Source of the DNA: Nitrospira sp.
GTDB lineage: Bacteria; Nitrospirota; Nitrospiria; Nitrospirales; Nitrospiraceae
NCBI GenBank assembly: GCA_030123625.1
Contig: CP126121.1
Span: forward strand, 2,706,179-2,770,178
DNA: 64,000 bases
Direction: 5' to 3'
Shown: positions 63,173-64,000 of the stretch, one piece after another
How the letters are laid out: every line of letters starts with the position of its first letter
Position numbering within the stretch: the stretch's first letter is position 1
Translations under genes and position numbers: made by a program
Notes under the pieces: model-generated
The model's input: only the letters and a program-made list of their open reading frames with translations
Databases searched by the model: none
Told to the model about the DNA's origin: nothing

Positions 63173-63480
63173 CCTTGTTCAGGGTTCAAGCCATTATAAC
63201 AACCTGATAGGTTTCCCTGCGTGGAAGTCAAGGGAGAGGATCTAACTCTAAGACGAGCAATAATTACCGAACGGAACCGAGGCTCGCATCGCTCTATGCC
63301 GGCGATCTTGAAAGGTTTCTTGTCGACTCACCTTCATTACTTACTCTCAGACATACTGACCCCTTTCGCAGTCGTGGCTCGGGACGGAGGCTTGGCTCGG
63401 CGTGCAAAGCAAGCGCGTTTATGCTATCCATGCTTGGTGTTTGATTCGTGAGCCTTGCCTGTCTGTATTCACAACGAGCC
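63173..63480. other. Divergent intergenic, about 310 bp
   Basis: Contains the upstream regions of lon and the NUDIX gene. I see no repeat, RNA or strong promoter. Confidence 0.4.
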
Positions 63481-64000
63481 ATGCATATTCTGATGAACTA
63501 TTGCAGCCACTGTGGTGCAACGGTCACGCATAAAGTTCCTATCGGGGACAATTTGCCCAGGCACGTGTGCGACAAGTGCGCGCGCGTTCATTATCACAAT
63601 CCCAAAATCGTCGCGGGCTGTATTCCGGAATGGGAGGATCAAATCCTTTTATGCCGTCGGGCTATCGAACCCCGTCTGGGACTGTGGACGTTCCCGGCGG
63701 GATTCATGGAGCTTGGCGAAAGTACGGAACAAGCGGCGGTGCGCGAAACACTGGAAGAGGCCCATGCCGATGTCGCCATTACCGGACTCTACGCCGTGCT
63801 GAGCCTCCCCAATATCGGACAGGTCTATCTGGTGTTTCGTGGCCGAATGAAGACGCCGGCATTTCAGGCGGGAGCGGAAAGCTTGGATGTGCGACTGTTT
63901 CCACTCTCGGACATTCCCTGGGAGACGATGGCCTTTCATGTGGTCAGCGAGGCCTTGAGGCGCTATGTGGCCGATGCGAAAGCAGGAGAATTTCGACTCC
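63481..64000 (+). CDS. NUDIX hydrolase with zinc ribbon (partial, runs off the edge)
   Basis: Starts at ATG 63481 (or 63493) and is still open at the window end. Zinc ribbon YCSHCGATVTHKVP with VCDKCARVHYHNPKI, then the NUDIX box GFMELGESTEQAAVRETLEE and the CIPEWEDQILLCRRAIEP strand. Resembles the ADP-ribose-pyrophosphatase/NudC-like group that hydrolyses nucleoside diphosphate compounds. The C-terminus is not visible. Confidence 0.9.
   Translation, partial: MHILMNYCSHCGATVTHKVPIGDNLPRHVCDKCARVHYHNPKIVAGCIPEWEDQILLCRRAIEPRLGLWTFPAGFMELGESTEQAAVRETLEEAHADVAITGLYAVLSLPNIGQVYLVFRGRMKTPAFQAGAESLDVRLFPLSDIPWETMAFHVVSEALRRYVADAKAGEFRL

Noticed and set aside
1..64000. CRISPR array
   Set aside because: No regularly spaced short direct repeats were seen. 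The HEAT and PPC repeats are coding, and the hairpin elements are dispersed.
1..64000. Prophage or complete integrative element
   Set aside because: No integrase, capsid or tail genes. Only isolated IS/RAYT elements, relics and a tRNA fragment are present.

Overview
The window reads as chromosomal DNA of a Gram-negative, Nitrospira-like bacterium (phylum Nitrospirota). This rests on gene content rather than a marker gene: many outer-membrane and periplasmic proteins, NnrS, HflKC, KdpDE, formate-THF ligase, a run of HEAT-repeat genes, a GC-rich coding style and dispersed long hairpin repeats. No rRNA gene, CRISPR array or intact prophage is visible. The only structural RNAs are a complete tmRNA and a 5' half of a tRNA.

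Layout. 0.2-9.4 kb: kdpDE, a beta-barrel porin, a lipoprotein and secreted-protein pair, an M20 peptidase, CutA and an M23 peptidase. 9.5-17.9 kb: housekeeping metabolism and membrane quality control (fhs, hflKC, a PepSY membrane protein, convergent cysE and cysK). 18-23 kb: two HicB-like orphans, a helical protein, a large lipoprotein and recQ. 23.5-29 kb: an envelope block on the minus strand (DegP-type protease, YfdX protein, repetitive PPC-like protein). 29.5-34 kb: tRNA fragment, zinc-ribbon protein, NnrS, ssrA, PRC-barrel, YtxH and Gly-rich secreted proteins. 34-36.5 kb: a gene graveyard holding a pRiA4b ORF-3 protein, relics of a type III restriction-modification operon around an intact DUF4160/DUF2442 pair, and a doubly frameshifted DUF6883/DUF4926 pair. 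36.6-41.6 kb: stress genes (otsA fused to a membrane sensor-like region, otsB, BON protein, Hsp20). 42-46.4 kb: an IS relic, two RAYT-type transposase elements with GGGTCA-containing inverted ends, a helicase relic and a DinJ/YafQ toxin-antitoxin pair. 46.5-58.7 kb: a spermidine-synthase-like membrane protein, ugd, five HEAT-repeat genes separated by long inverted repeats, a secreted protein, a degenerate alkaline-phosphatase-fold protein and, divergently, two LPP20/FlgT-like exported proteins. 58.7-64 kb: a truncated 5' copy of a hydrolase-like gene, hicB with a frameshifted hicA, the full hydrolase-like gene, lon and a partial NUDIX hydrolase.

How it fits together. Much of the window concerns osmotic and envelope stress: KdpDE, trehalose synthesis, DegP, BON, Hsp20, Lon, HflKC, YfdX. 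Three genes of this type (degP, the BON gene, the PPC-like gene) carry a related promoter-like motif upstream, which suggests a small regulon. The accessory stretches at 29.5, 34-36, 42-46 and 59 kb show repeated gain and decay of mobile and toxin-antitoxin genes. The least explained unit is the HEAT cluster with the phosphatase-fold protein and its neighbours at 49.7-58.7 kb.
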